Below, piece by piece: positions 1-7,532 of a stretch of DNA of 52,662 bases. A model generated the notes under the pieces. That model had not been told where the DNA came from and did not search any database. It saw only the letters and a program-made list of their open reading frames with translations. The stretch is from Ilumatobacteraceae bacterium (GTDB taxonomy: Bacteria > Actinomycetota > Acidimicrobiia > Acidimicrobiales > Ilumatobacteraceae), in assembly GCA_022843125.1 (NCBI GenBank), contig JALHOG010000031.1:1-52662 (forward strand), read 5' to 3'. Every line of letters starts with the position of its first letter. Position 1 is the stretch's first letter. The translations under genes and the position numbers were made by a program.

Positions 1-186
1 CCCCCGCCGCCGTCATCGCCGCCGCCGCCGTCATCGCCGCCTGCGTCATCTGGGCCGCCGCCTCCTCCTCCATCATCATCGCCGCCACCGCCGCCATCCG
101 GGCCGACGATCGTGCCGTCGCCCGGTAACACGCTGCCGCCACTGCCGCCGATGCGACATGACACGAGCGAGGTGGGAGCCGAGTGA
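1..186 (+). CDS. 3' end of a Pro/Ser-rich protein, possibly TatA tail (partial)
   Basis: Frame 1 is open from the window edge and encodes a tail made almost only of Pro and Ser, then a short normal stretch ending ...DTSEVGAE. Its TGA stop (184-186) overlaps the GTG start of tatC by four bases, which implies translational coupling. In many actinobacteria tatA lies directly before tatC and helY, so a TatA with an extended low-complexity tail is the natural guess, but no TatA transmembrane segment is visible here. The opposite strand also reads as a Gly/Asp-rich repeat. I prefer the plus strand because of the exact overlap with tatC. Confidence 0.42.
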   Translation, partial: PPPPSSPPPPSSPPASSGPPPPPPSSSPPPPPSGPTIVPSPGNTLPPLPPMRHDTSEVGAE

Positions 187-1013
187 AACTGGGTCTGAAG
201 CGGCCGCCGAAGGCCGAAGAGGTCAAGGACGAGATGAGCCTCACCGAACATCTCGGTGAACTCCGGATGAGGATCATCCGTGCCGGCTTGGCAGTGTTCC
301 TGGGCGCTCTGCTGGTGTTCGCGTTCTACAACACGGTGCTCGGATGGTTGCTCGAGCCCTACGAGCGTCTGTGCAGTTCACGCGCCGCCGCCGGCGACGA
401 GAACTACTGCGGGGGAAGCTTCCCCACTGCGACCGGCGAGGTGCGGCTGTTCTCCACCGACCCGATCGAGGGGTTGTCGACCCGCCTGAAGATCGGGTTC
501 TACGGCGGCATCATCCTTGCTCTGCCGGTCGTGCTGTGGCAGCTGTGGCGGTTCATCGTGCCGGCGCTGCACAAGCACGAGAAGAAGCATGCGCTCGGGT
601 TCGTGATCTCGTCGACGGTGCTGTTCCTGATCGGTGGGGCGATCGCCTTCTCGACCCTGGAGAAGTCGCTCGAGTTCCTGATCGGGTGGGCGGGCGACGA
701 CGTCGATCCGCTGTTCCAGGTGCAGTCGTACATCCGGCTCGTGACCCTCATGGTCGTCGCCTTCGGTGTCGGCTTCACGATTCCGGTGCTCCTGGTGTTC
801 CTCCAGCTGATCGGCATGCTGCAACCGCAGACGCTGCTGAAGGGCTGGCGGTACGCGATCGTCGGAACCTTCGTCGTCGCAGCCGCCATCACCCCCTCGG
901 GCGATCCGATCTCGCTGCTCGCCCTGTCGGGTCCGATGGTGCTGCTCTACTTCGTCGCGATCTTCATCGGTTGGATCAACCTGAAGCGGAAGCGGAAGGC
1001 CGACGCGACCTGA
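183..1013 (+). CDS. tatC: Sec-independent protein translocase TatC
   Basis: 276 aa. This is the polytopic core of the twin-arginine translocase, which binds the RR signal peptide of folded exported proteins. The N-terminal cytoplasmic signature SLTEHLGELRMRI is present at residues 19-31, and the conserved LWQLWRFIVPALHKHEKK segment follows the second membrane helix. About six hydrophobic segments can be drawn. The first periplasmic loop is long and carries two cysteines (CSS...NYCGG) that could pair, which is not usual. The GTG start at 183 overlaps the upstream stop, and helY follows with a gap of at most 23 nt, so this is an operon of the mycobacterial tatA-tatC-helY kind. Confidence 0.96.
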   Translation: MKLGLKRPPKAEEVKDEMSLTEHLGELRMRIIRAGLAVFLGALLVFAFYNTVLGWLLEPYERLCSSRAAAGDENYCGGSFPTATGEVRLFSTDPIEGLSTRLKIGFYGGIILALPVVLWQLWRFIVPALHKHEKKHALGFVISSTVLFLIGGAIAFSTLEKSLEFLIGWAGDDVDPLFQVQSYIRLVTLMVVAFGVGFTIPVLLVFLQLIGMLQPQTLLKGWRYAIVGTFVVAAAITPSGDPISLLALSGPMVLLYFVAIFIGWINLKRKRKADAT

Positions 1014-1036
1014 GCAGCACCCGCGACACCGAACCG

Positions 1037-3718
1037 GTGCGGATCCATCGCGACGCGATCCTCGCTCGCTACACCTTCCCACTCGACCGGTTCCAGCTCG
1101 AGGCCATCGAGGCGCTCGACGCCGGTGAGCACGTCATCGTCGCCGCACCAACGGGCAGCGGCAAGACCGTGGTCGCCGAGTACGGCATCGCCACAGCGCT
1201 CGGTCAAGGGCGGCGGGCGTTCTACACGGCGCCGATCAAGGCGCTCTCGAACCAGAAGTTCCATGACCTCGTGGAGATTCACGGCGACGCGAACGTGGGT
1301 CTACTCACCGGCGACAACTCGATCAACGGCGACGCCGCTGCGGTGGTGATGACCACCGAGGTGCTGCGCAACATGATCTACGCGCGCCGCGACCTCGACG
1401 ACCTCGCCGTTGTGGTGCTCGACGAGGTCCACTTCCTCCAGGACGCCTATCGCGGGCCGGTCTGGGAGGAGGTCATCATCCATCTCCCGCACCACGTGCA
1501 GTTGATCTGCCTGTCGGCGACGGTGAGCAACGCCAACGAGCTCGCCGACTGGATCGAGACCGTGCGTGGACCCACGCGAGCGGTCATCGAAGATCGGCGC
1601 CCCGTCCGGCTCGACAACCTGTACTTCGTCAGTGACGTCACCAACGATCGCTTGCGGCTGCTCCCGACGCTCGTCGACGGCCGACCCAACCCCGATGCCC
1701 TGCGACTCGACGCGAGTGCTGTGCGTTTCCGCCGTGGTCGACGCGAAGACCGTGCGCCGGCGGGCAGCGGTCAGCGCAAGCTCGCCACCCCGAGCCGGCT
1801 CGCCACGGTCGAGGAACTCCACGCTCGCGATCTCCTGCCGGCGATCTACTTCATCTTCAGCCGGGCACAGTGCGAGGAGGCCGCCCGCGCGTGCGTGGCT
1901 GCGGGGTTGCGCCTGACCGACGACGACGAACGGGCGCGGATCCACGCGATCGCGACGGCCAGGCTGGATGGCCTGTCGGGCGCTGACCTTGCGGTGCTCG
2001 GCTACGAGCAGTTCCTCACCCAGCTCGACGCCGGGTTCGCACCGCACCACGCCGGCATGGTGCCCCCGTTCAAAGAGGTGGTCGAGGCGTGTTTCGTCGA
2101 AGGGCTCATCAAGGTGGTGTTCGCCACCGAGACCCTCGCGGTCGGCATCAACATGCCGGCGCGCAGCGTGGTGATCGAGAAGCTGACCAAGTTCACGGGT
2201 GACCGGCACGAGACGCTGTCGCCCGGCCAGTTCACCCAGCTCACCGGACGCGCCGGACGGCGAGGCATCGACGAGCTCGGGACGGCGGTTGTGCTCTGGA
2301 CGCCGTTCGTCCCGTTCGACCAGGTGGCCGAACTCGCCCTCAGTCGGACCTTCCACCTTCGATCGGCGTTTCGGCCCACCTACAACATGGCCGCCAACCT
2401 GGTTCGCACGTACGACGCCGTCACGGCCCGCCAGCTGCTCACGCTGTCGTTCGCGCAGTTCCAGTCCGATCGCGACGTCGTGCGCCTCGAGCGGCGCCTC
2501 CAGCGCCAGCGTGAGCGCCTCGTGGAGCTGCTCGACGAGTCGGCGAGCCCATTCGGCGATCTCGACGAGTACCGGCGATCGGTCGAGGCGGCCGAGGGCG
2601 AGCGGGGCCGCGACGATCCGATCGAGCTGGCGCTGCTCCAGCTCCGGCCTGGCGCAGTGATCCACGCGTCCAAGGGCAAGCACCACGGTCCGGTCGCTGT
2701 CGTCGCCACGGCACACCGCAAGGGCGGGTTTCGGTTGACCACGATCACGCCGAGCGGGCACTCGCTACAGCTGTCCGGCAGCGACTTCGAGGTCCCGCCG
2801 ATGCAGATCGGCACGGTCGTCCTTCCCGGTACCTACTCGCCGAACCGCAACGACTATCGGAGCGAGGTCGGCCGCCGGGTCAAGCAGGCGAAACTGGCGC
2901 CGCGCGGGCGCGACGCAGGTCGGCCCGAGTCGGTTGCGCCGGTCGGTTCCGGCATGCACCCCGTCGAGCTCGACCCCGACCTGAAGCACCGGCTGCGTTC
3001 GGCGGCCCAGGCCGAACGTGTGCGTCGCGACATCGCGGAGATCGAGTCGCGCGTCCTGCACCGCAACGCATCGCTCGCTCGGGAGTTCGACGGTGTGCTC
3101 TCGATCCTCGGTGAGCGGGGGTACGTACGGGTCGACGCGTGGCAACTGACGCCGTCGGGCGAGACGCTCGCCCGGATCTTCCACGAGAGCGACCTGCTGG
3201 TGGCCGAGGCGCTCCGCACCGGTGTGCTCGACGGTATCGATCCGCCCACGCTCGCCGGCCTGGTGTCGTGCTTCGTTTACGAGCACCGGTCGCCCGACGA
3301 TCCGCCGGCGCCGTGGTTCCCCGACCGCGACGTACGCGATCGCTACGCCCGCATCGAGCGCCTGTCGGTCGAGCTCGCGTACCTCGAGCAGCAGCACGGC
3401 CTGGCAACGCACCGCCCGCCCGATCCGACGTTCTTCGCCGTCGCGTACGCATGGGTGGCGGGCGAGGGGTTCGCAGAGGTCGTCGCCGACGAAGACCTGA
3501 CCGGCGGCGACTTCGTTCGCGCCGTGAAGCAGCTCGTCGACCTGCTGGGCCAGATCGCACAGGTGGCCGTCGATCCGGCGACGCGAACCGCGGCCCGCCG
3601 GGCGGCCGAGGCGTGCTTCCGTGGTGTGGTGGCCGACTCCTCGCTCTCGGCCGAGGTGTCGGGTGCAGGCGAGGTGTCGGGTGCAGGCGATGCGTCCGGC
3701 GCCGACGGACCGGCATGA
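1037..3718 (+). CDS. helY: HelY-type DEVH-box superfamily 2 RNA helicase
   Basis: 893 aa from GTG 1037, close to the roughly 900 aa of mycobacterial HelY. Motifs in order: Walker A APTGSGKT (Lys43), DEVHF (Asp129), SATVSN, the ATETLAVGINMPAR segment and QLTGRAGRRG, then a C-terminal DSHCT-like domain. This is the Ski2/Mtr4 family, ATP-dependent RNA unwinding. The frame is open far upstream inside tatC, but similarity only begins near IHRDAILARY. GTG 1037 is therefore the best standard start; a CTG at 1010 overlapping the tatC stop is an alternative. The last 20 residues are a short SGAGEV/SGAGDA repeat. The stop overlaps the next ATG (ATGA). Confidence 0.93.
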   Translation: MRIHRDAILARYTFPLDRFQLEAIEALDAGEHVIVAAPTGSGKTVVAEYGIATALGQGRRAFYTAPIKALSNQKFHDLVEIHGDANVGLLTGDNSINGDAAAVVMTTEVLRNMIYARRDLDDLAVVVLDEVHFLQDAYRGPVWEEVIIHLPHHVQLICLSATVSNANELADWIETVRGPTRAVIEDRRPVRLDNLYFVSDVTNDRLRLLPTLVDGRPNPDALRLDASAVRFRRGRREDRAPAGSGQRKLATPSRLATVEELHARDLLPAIYFIFSRAQCEEAARACVAAGLRLTDDDERARIHAIATARLDGLSGADLAVLGYEQFLTQLDAGFAPHHAGMVPPFKEVVEACFVEGLIKVVFATETLAVGINMPARSVVIEKLTKFTGDRHETLSPGQFTQLTGRAGRRGIDELGTAVVLWTPFVPFDQVAELALSRTFHLRSAFRPTYNMAANLVRTYDAVTARQLLTLSFAQFQSDRDVVRLERRLQRQRERLVELLDESASPFGDLDEYRRSVEAAEGERGRDDPIELALLQLRPGAVIHASKGKHHGPVAVVATAHRKGGFRLTTITPSGHSLQLSGSDFEVPPMQIGTVVLPGTYSPNRNDYRSEVGRRVKQAKLAPRGRDAGRPESVAPVGSGMHPVELDPDLKHRLRSAAQAERVRRDIAEIESRVLHRNASLAREFDGVLSILGERGYVRVDAWQLTPSGETLARIFHESDLLVAEALRTGVLDGIDPPTLAGLVSCFVYEHRSPDDPPAPWFPDRDVRDRYARIERLSVELAYLEQQHGLATHRPPDPTFFAVAYAWVAGEGFAEVVADEDLTGGDFVRAVKQLVDLLGQIAQVAVDPATRTAARRAAEACFRGVVADSSLSAEVSGAGEVSGAGDASGADGPA

Positions 3719-4302
3719 CGATCCGGCGCGGCGAGGAGTGGGGCACGACGGTGGCGCGCCCACCAGACCTCCTGGTCGCCTCCTCCGACGCCGACCTCGC
3801 GCAGTTCGTCACGGCCGACCCGACCCGAGCGCTCGGTACCACTGCCGGCGATCTGCACCGAGCAGTCGGTTCACCGACGCCGCGCGATCCGGTGCAACGC
3901 CTCCCGATCGACGCGCTCGTGGTCACCATCGACGAGCGGACCCTCATCGCCGTCGCACACGTGCTCGTGATGGCCTCGTGGTGGCGGGGTCGGATCGTCG
4001 CCGTGATGAACTGCGACCACATGGGGGAGTGGGACATGGCGCCGCGCGCCCACCCCAACGACGGGCGCTTCGACATCGTGGAGGTCGACCCTCGCATGTC
4101 GCTCCGGCGGCGATCCCAGGCGCGCTCCCGCCTGCCGCAAGGCACCCACGTTCCCCATCCGCACATCGCGACGCGCACTGCGACCAGTGCCGAGTGGACG
4201 TTCGACCGGCCGATGCCGGTGCGCGTCGACGGCGTCGCGATCGGCCGGGTGTCCCACTTGGCCGTCGCCATTTCTGCGGACCACTTCGCGATCCACGTGT
4301 AG
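3715..4302 (+). CDS. Orphan C-terminal domain of diacylglycerol/sphingosine kinase family
   Basis: 195 aa. The ATG at 3715 overlaps the helY stop (ATGA). The second half (MAPRAHPNDGRFDIVEVD..., then LPQGTHVPHPHIATR, then PVRVDGVAIGRV) follows the pattern of the beta-sandwich domain that ends YegS/DgkB-type lipid kinases: PxAxxxDGxLDVV, GxH, and a VDGE-like turn. The catalytic N-terminal kinase domain with its GGDGT loop is absent, and the N-terminal 60 residues are not recognisable. It may be a lipid-binding or regulatory remnant. The family assignment is my reading of pattern similarity, not a search result. Confidence 0.6.
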   Translation: MTIRRGEEWGTTVARPPDLLVASSDADLAQFVTADPTRALGTTAGDLHRAVGSPTPRDPVQRLPIDALVVTIDERTLIAVAHVLVMASWWRGRIVAVMNCDHMGEWDMAPRAHPNDGRFDIVEVDPRMSLRRRSQARSRLPQGTHVPHPHIATRTATSAEWTFDRPMPVRVDGVAIGRVSHLAVAISADHFAIHV

Positions 4303-4350
4303 CTGGCATTTTTCGCGATGGGAGTCCCCGGGCTGACGGGTCCGCCCTCC

Positions 4351-4356
4351 TACGAT
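4351..4356 (+). promoter_or_regulatory. -10 box TACGAT, near-leaderless promoter
   Basis: TACGAT ends 9 nt before the ATG at 4366. An upstream in-frame ATG at 4318 would place this box inside the coding region, which argues for the 4366 start. Confidence 0.45.
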
Positions 4357-4365
4357 GACCTGTCG

Positions 4366-5964
4366 ATGAGCGTCTACGTCCCCGAGGACTTCACTCCTGA
4401 CGAAGCCGACGTCCTGCGGCGCTACTTCACGAACCTGGACGGACCGGTGTTCGCGCTCGTCAACTTGCCCGAGGTGGTGAAGGGCGCCCTCTTCGCCCGC
4501 TACAGCCGCAGCCCGAAGAGCCTGCGGCGCCTGTTCCTCGACGAGTTCGTCAACGATCTCGACATCGAGGGCGACGAGTCGATCGACGCCACCGTGGGCC
4601 TCGAGCGTGCCGAGGAGCTGTACGAGAAGGTGTTCTTCGAGTACGGCGACGACTCGGTCGCTCAGCTCGGTGGAGTCCACCTCGCCTGCGAGCAGGCCTC
4701 GAACATCCTCACCAAGATCCTCGAGTGGGGCCGCCTGATGAGCTACCTGGAGCAGAGCACGCGATACATCGCGTACGACGCCCGGCTCGGCGGCCGCTAC
4801 CGGTTCTTCCGCGACCCCGCCGTGCTCGCGAGCCAGTTCGGCACCCGCTACGTCGGCGACATGGACCGCATGTTCGACGCCTACTCGGCAGCGGTCAATC
4901 AGGTGACCAACCACGTTCGCGACACGATTCCGCGCGATCCCGCCGACAGCGAGTTCGTCTATCGCCAGGCAACCCGGGCGAAGGCGCTCGATGCGACGCG
5001 CGGCATGCTGCCTGCGGCGAGCCTGTCGAACCTCGGCATCTACGGGAGCGGGCAGGCGTTCGAGGCGTTGCTGCTGCGCATGCGCGCACATCCGTTGCCC
5101 GAGGCGCGGCACTACGCCGAGTTGATGCTGCACGAGCTGCGCAAGGTGATCCCCAGCTTCCTCCGGCGCGTCGACCTGGCCGATCGTGGCGGTGCCTGGA
5201 GCGACTACCTCGAGCAGACCCGCACCGCGACCGCCGACCTGGTCGCTCAGCTGTTCGGCGATGCTCCCGTGGCGCCGTCGCCCGAGGTCCAGCTCGTCGA
5301 CTTCGATCCCGATGCCGAGAACAAGCTCGTCGCGGCCATCTGCTACAGCCATTCGCATCTACCCGAGCACGACCTGCTCGAACGGGTCCGGGTGCTCACC
5401 GCCGACGAGAAGGTAGCGCTCGTCCGGGCCTATGTCGGCGAGCGCTCGAATCGTCGCCACAAGCCGGGGCGGGCGTTCGAGCGTGTCGATTACCGGTTCG
5501 ACGTCCTGTCCGATTACGGGGCCTTCCGCGACCTGCAGCGGCACCGGATGCTCACGCTGGAGTGGCAGACCCTCACCCCGAACCACGGCTACATCCGGCC
5601 TGATCTGGTCGACGAGTCGGGCGCCGGCGGGCTGTTCGACGAGACGATGGACCGGTCCGCTCGATTGTTCGACGATCTGAAGGGTCAGTTCCCCGAGCAG
5701 GCGTCGTACGCAGTCTCGATGGCCTACCGACTCCGGTACGTGATGCAGTTCAACGCGCGCGAAGCGATCCACATGCTCGAACTCCGGTCAGCGCCGCAAG
5801 GTCATCCGTCGTATCGCCGTGTGGTGCTCGAGATGCACCGGTTGATCGCCCAGGAAGCTCGGCACTACGCGGTCGCCGAGGCGATGACACACCTCACGAC
5901 GGAGGCCCCCGAACTGGAGCGTCTCGCCTCCGAGCGGCGGGCCGAACAGCGTCGCAATTCGTAA
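4366..5964 (+). CDS. Duplicated ThyX-like (FAD-dependent thymidylate synthase family) protein
   Basis: 532 aa, about twice the 220-270 aa of ordinary ThyX. Each half resembles one ThyX domain. The first half has EQSTRYIAYDAR followed by SNLGIYGSGQAFEALLLRMRAHPLPEARHYAELM; the second has LQRHRMLTLEWQTLTP (Arg392-His393-Arg394) followed by FNAREAIHMLELRSAPQGHPSYRRVVLEM. The canonical RHRx7S motif is recognisable only in the second half, with Thr where Ser is expected, and the first copy has lost RHR. ThyX makes dTMP with FAD, NADPH and methylene-tetrahydrofolate. Whether this fusion is catalytic is uncertain. The start at 4366 is chosen for its -10 box. Confidence 0.8.
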   Translation: MSVYVPEDFTPDEADVLRRYFTNLDGPVFALVNLPEVVKGALFARYSRSPKSLRRLFLDEFVNDLDIEGDESIDATVGLERAEELYEKVFFEYGDDSVAQLGGVHLACEQASNILTKILEWGRLMSYLEQSTRYIAYDARLGGRYRFFRDPAVLASQFGTRYVGDMDRMFDAYSAAVNQVTNHVRDTIPRDPADSEFVYRQATRAKALDATRGMLPAASLSNLGIYGSGQAFEALLLRMRAHPLPEARHYAELMLHELRKVIPSFLRRVDLADRGGAWSDYLEQTRTATADLVAQLFGDAPVAPSPEVQLVDFDPDAENKLVAAICYSHSHLPEHDLLERVRVLTADEKVALVRAYVGERSNRRHKPGRAFERVDYRFDVLSDYGAFRDLQRHRMLTLEWQTLTPNHGYIRPDLVDESGAGGLFDETMDRSARLFDDLKGQFPEQASYAVSMAYRLRYVMQFNAREAIHMLELRSAPQGHPSYRRVVLEMHRLIAQEARHYAVAEAMTHLTTEAPELERLASERRAEQRRNS

Positions 5965-5976
5965 CCCGCTTCTGCT

Positions 5977-5992
5977 TGTGACGGTTGTCACA
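5977..5992. promoter_or_regulatory. CRP/FNR-family binding site, exact TGTGA-N6-TCACA
   Basis: TGTGACGGTTGTCACA matches the consensus of CRP-type regulators, including mycobacterial Crp/Cmr. It is centred about 53 bp before the expected transcription start of the DUF4193 gene. The regulator is not in this window. Confidence 0.6.
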
Positions 5993-6025
5993 GGATCGGG
6001 TGGGCTGTCGGGTGGAGTGCAGTCC

Positions 6026-6031
6026 TAGTAT
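6026..6031 (+). promoter_or_regulatory. -10 box TAGTAT for the DUF4193 gene
   Basis: TAGTAT lies 30 nt upstream of the ATG at 6062. The leader contains GAGCGAGGA as a ribosome-binding site, so this gene, unlike many neighbours, has a normal 5' leader. Confidence 0.5.
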
Positions 6032-6061
6032 CCGGCCGCACGCACGCGAGCGAGGACGACT

Positions 6062-6574
6062 ATGGCTGCTGACGACGACGACGACATCGAATTGACCGGC
6101 GAGGCCGAGGGCGAGGAGGAGGAGGTCGACGACGAGCTTCCCGAACCGGAGCTCGACGAGGCCGACCTCGAAGAAGAGCCTGACGAGGAGTTCGAGGACG
6201 ACGCGCTCGTCGACGAGGACGCCGAGGTCGTCGACGAGGACGAGGCCGAAGAAGACGACGAGGCCGAAAAGACGGTTCGTGCCCGGAAACGCAAGGGCGC
6301 CGAGGAGGAAGAGGAGGACGACGACGAAGACCTCATCGCCCCCGACGACGTCGAAGCCGACCTCGACCGGATCCTCAAGGATCGTATGGTCGCCGCCGAG
6401 GACGAGGTGGATGACGACGAGGAGGACGCCCCCGTCGACGACCGCGGCGAGGCGATCGACGGCCTGCAGCCAAAGCGGGCCGACGAGATCCTCTGCTCGA
6501 GCTGCTTCCTGCTGGTGCGCCCCAACGCGCCGGGCTGCCCCGTCGAGGACGACAACTGCCCGATCTTCCACTGA
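6062..6574 (+). CDS. DUF4193-like protein with very acidic N-terminal extension
   Basis: 170 aa. The first 120 or so residues are dominated by Asp and Glu (runs such as DDDDD and EEEEEDDDED) with a single basic island, RARKRKG. The C-terminal 30 residues, DEILCSSCFLLVRPNAPGCPVEDDNCP, fit the cysteine-containing end of the actinobacterial DUF4193 family, in which a CSSCF motif is typical and probably binds metal. Ordinary DUF4193 proteins are about 100 aa, so the acidic part is an extension. Function is unknown. The gene sits alone behind a CRP-like site and a TAGTAT -10 box. Confidence 0.72.
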   Translation: MAADDDDDIELTGEAEGEEEEVDDELPEPELDEADLEEEPDEEFEDDALVDEDAEVVDEDEAEEDDEAEKTVRARKRKGAEEEEEDDDEDLIAPDDVEADLDRILKDRMVAAEDEVDDDEEDAPVDDRGEAIDGLQPKRADEILCSSCFLLVRPNAPGCPVEDDNCPIFH

Positions 6575-6582
6575 ACCGTCAC

Positions 6583-7092
6583 GTGACCATGGTCGAGCGC
6601 CGCGATCCTGTCGACCGGGTGGTCGATCTGATCGTGGCGGTGCCGGTGTCGATCGCCGCAGCAGTGCGCGAGATCGTGCCCATCGATACCCGTCGGCTGG
6701 AGCGAGTCATCGGCCGCAACCTCGAGCTGATCGGCCGGTACGCGAAGCGTGGGGCCGCAGGGCCGGAGGCGCGTGAACACACCCCGGTGCGCGTCACCCC
6801 CGCCCGAACGCTGGTTCGCGTGGCGCCACCAGGTCCGGAGTCCCCGTCATCGGAAGCGCCCGCGACCTCCGAGCACACGATCGCGGAGACCGAGATCCCA
6901 CTGTTGGAAGACGAGATCGAAGCCGGGCTCGCAGTCGAGCTCCCGATCGCCGGGTACGACCAGTTGTCCGCCCGACAGATCGTCGACCGGCTCGACGCCC
7001 TCACGAGCGCCGAGCTCGCGCTGATCGAGGCGCACGAACGCGAGAACCGTCGCCGTCAGACCGTGCTCGGGCGGATCGGCCAGCTCGCGTGA
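6583..7092 (+). CDS. Conserved actinobacterial hypothetical protein
   Basis: 169 aa from GTG 6583; ATG 6589 in the same frame is also possible. An amphipathic N-terminal region (VVDLIVAVPVSIAAAVREIV) and a Pro/Ser/Ala-rich linker lead to a C-terminal 55-residue block, ELPIAGYDQLSARQIVDRL...ELALIEAHERENRRRQTVLGRI. I recognise this block as recurrent in actinobacterial proteins of unknown role, some described as lipid-droplet or membrane associated. The stop overlaps the next gene's GTG by four bases, so it is probably co-translated with the GNAT gene. Confidence 0.7.
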   Translation: MTMVERRDPVDRVVDLIVAVPVSIAAAVREIVPIDTRRLERVIGRNLELIGRYAKRGAAGPEAREHTPVRVTPARTLVRVAPPGPESPSSEAPATSEHTIAETEIPLLEDEIEAGLAVELPIAGYDQLSARQIVDRLDALTSAELALIEAHERENRRRQTVLGRIGQLA

Positions 7093-7532
7093 TCGATCCG
7101 TTGGTCCGCCTCGCCGTCCTCGATGACATCCCCGAGATCGAGCTGATCGAGGCCGAGGCGCGCTCCGCGCTGGTCGACCAGCGTGGCGGTGAGCGTTGGC
7201 TGGTGACCCACCCGCCGCGCACCGGCCGGTGGGATGCCGCGATCGCGACGGGCGATGTCCACCTCGCCCACATCGACGATGTCGTCGTGGGCTACCTCGT
7301 TGCGCCCCGCAACGGCCACATCGTGCTGATCGACGAGGTCTACGTCGTTCCCGAGGCGCGGGAGCTCGGCTTCGGGGACGCCATGCTCGCGGCAGCGCTC
7401 GATGCTGGCCGACGCGACGGGTGCACGCTCGTCGAGGGAGAGGCGCTGCCGGGTGACCGCAACACCAAGAACCTCTATGAGCGAGCCGGCATCACCGCCC
7501 GGCTCATCACCGTGTCACGCCGTCTGATCTGA
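7089..7532 (+). CDS. GNAT-family N-acetyltransferase
   Basis: 147 aa. GTG 7089 overlaps the preceding stop (GTGA). It has the GNAT layout: an N-terminal helix (DDIPEIELIEAEAR), a beta-4 strand (VVVGYLVAPRNGHIVLIDEVYVVPEARELGFGDAML) containing the acetyl-CoA pyrophosphate loop region, and a C-terminal EGEALPGDRNTKNLYERAGI motif typical of helix 4 and the beta-6 turn. The loop reads ARELGFGDA rather than the canonical Q/RxxGxG/A, a mild divergence. The substrate cannot be predicted. It is convergent with the next gene and overlaps its 3' end by 18 nt. Confidence 0.82.
   Translation: MIDPLVRLAVLDDIPEIELIEAEARSALVDQRGGERWLVTHPPRTGRWDAAIATGDVHLAHIDDVVVGYLVAPRNGHIVLIDEVYVVPEARELGFGDAMLAAALDAGRRDGCTLVEGEALPGDRNTKNLYERAGITARLITVSRRLI

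Noticed and set aside
1..180. Minus-strand Gly/Asp-rich reading (GPDGGGGGDDD type)
   Set aside because: It would need to begin inside or just before tatC on the other strand and has no start signal. The plus-strand reading ends exactly at the tatC start.
344..1036. Extension of the helY frame upstream through tatC
   Set aside because: The extra 231 residues are Arg/Ala-rich frame noise over tatC; family similarity starts after 1037.
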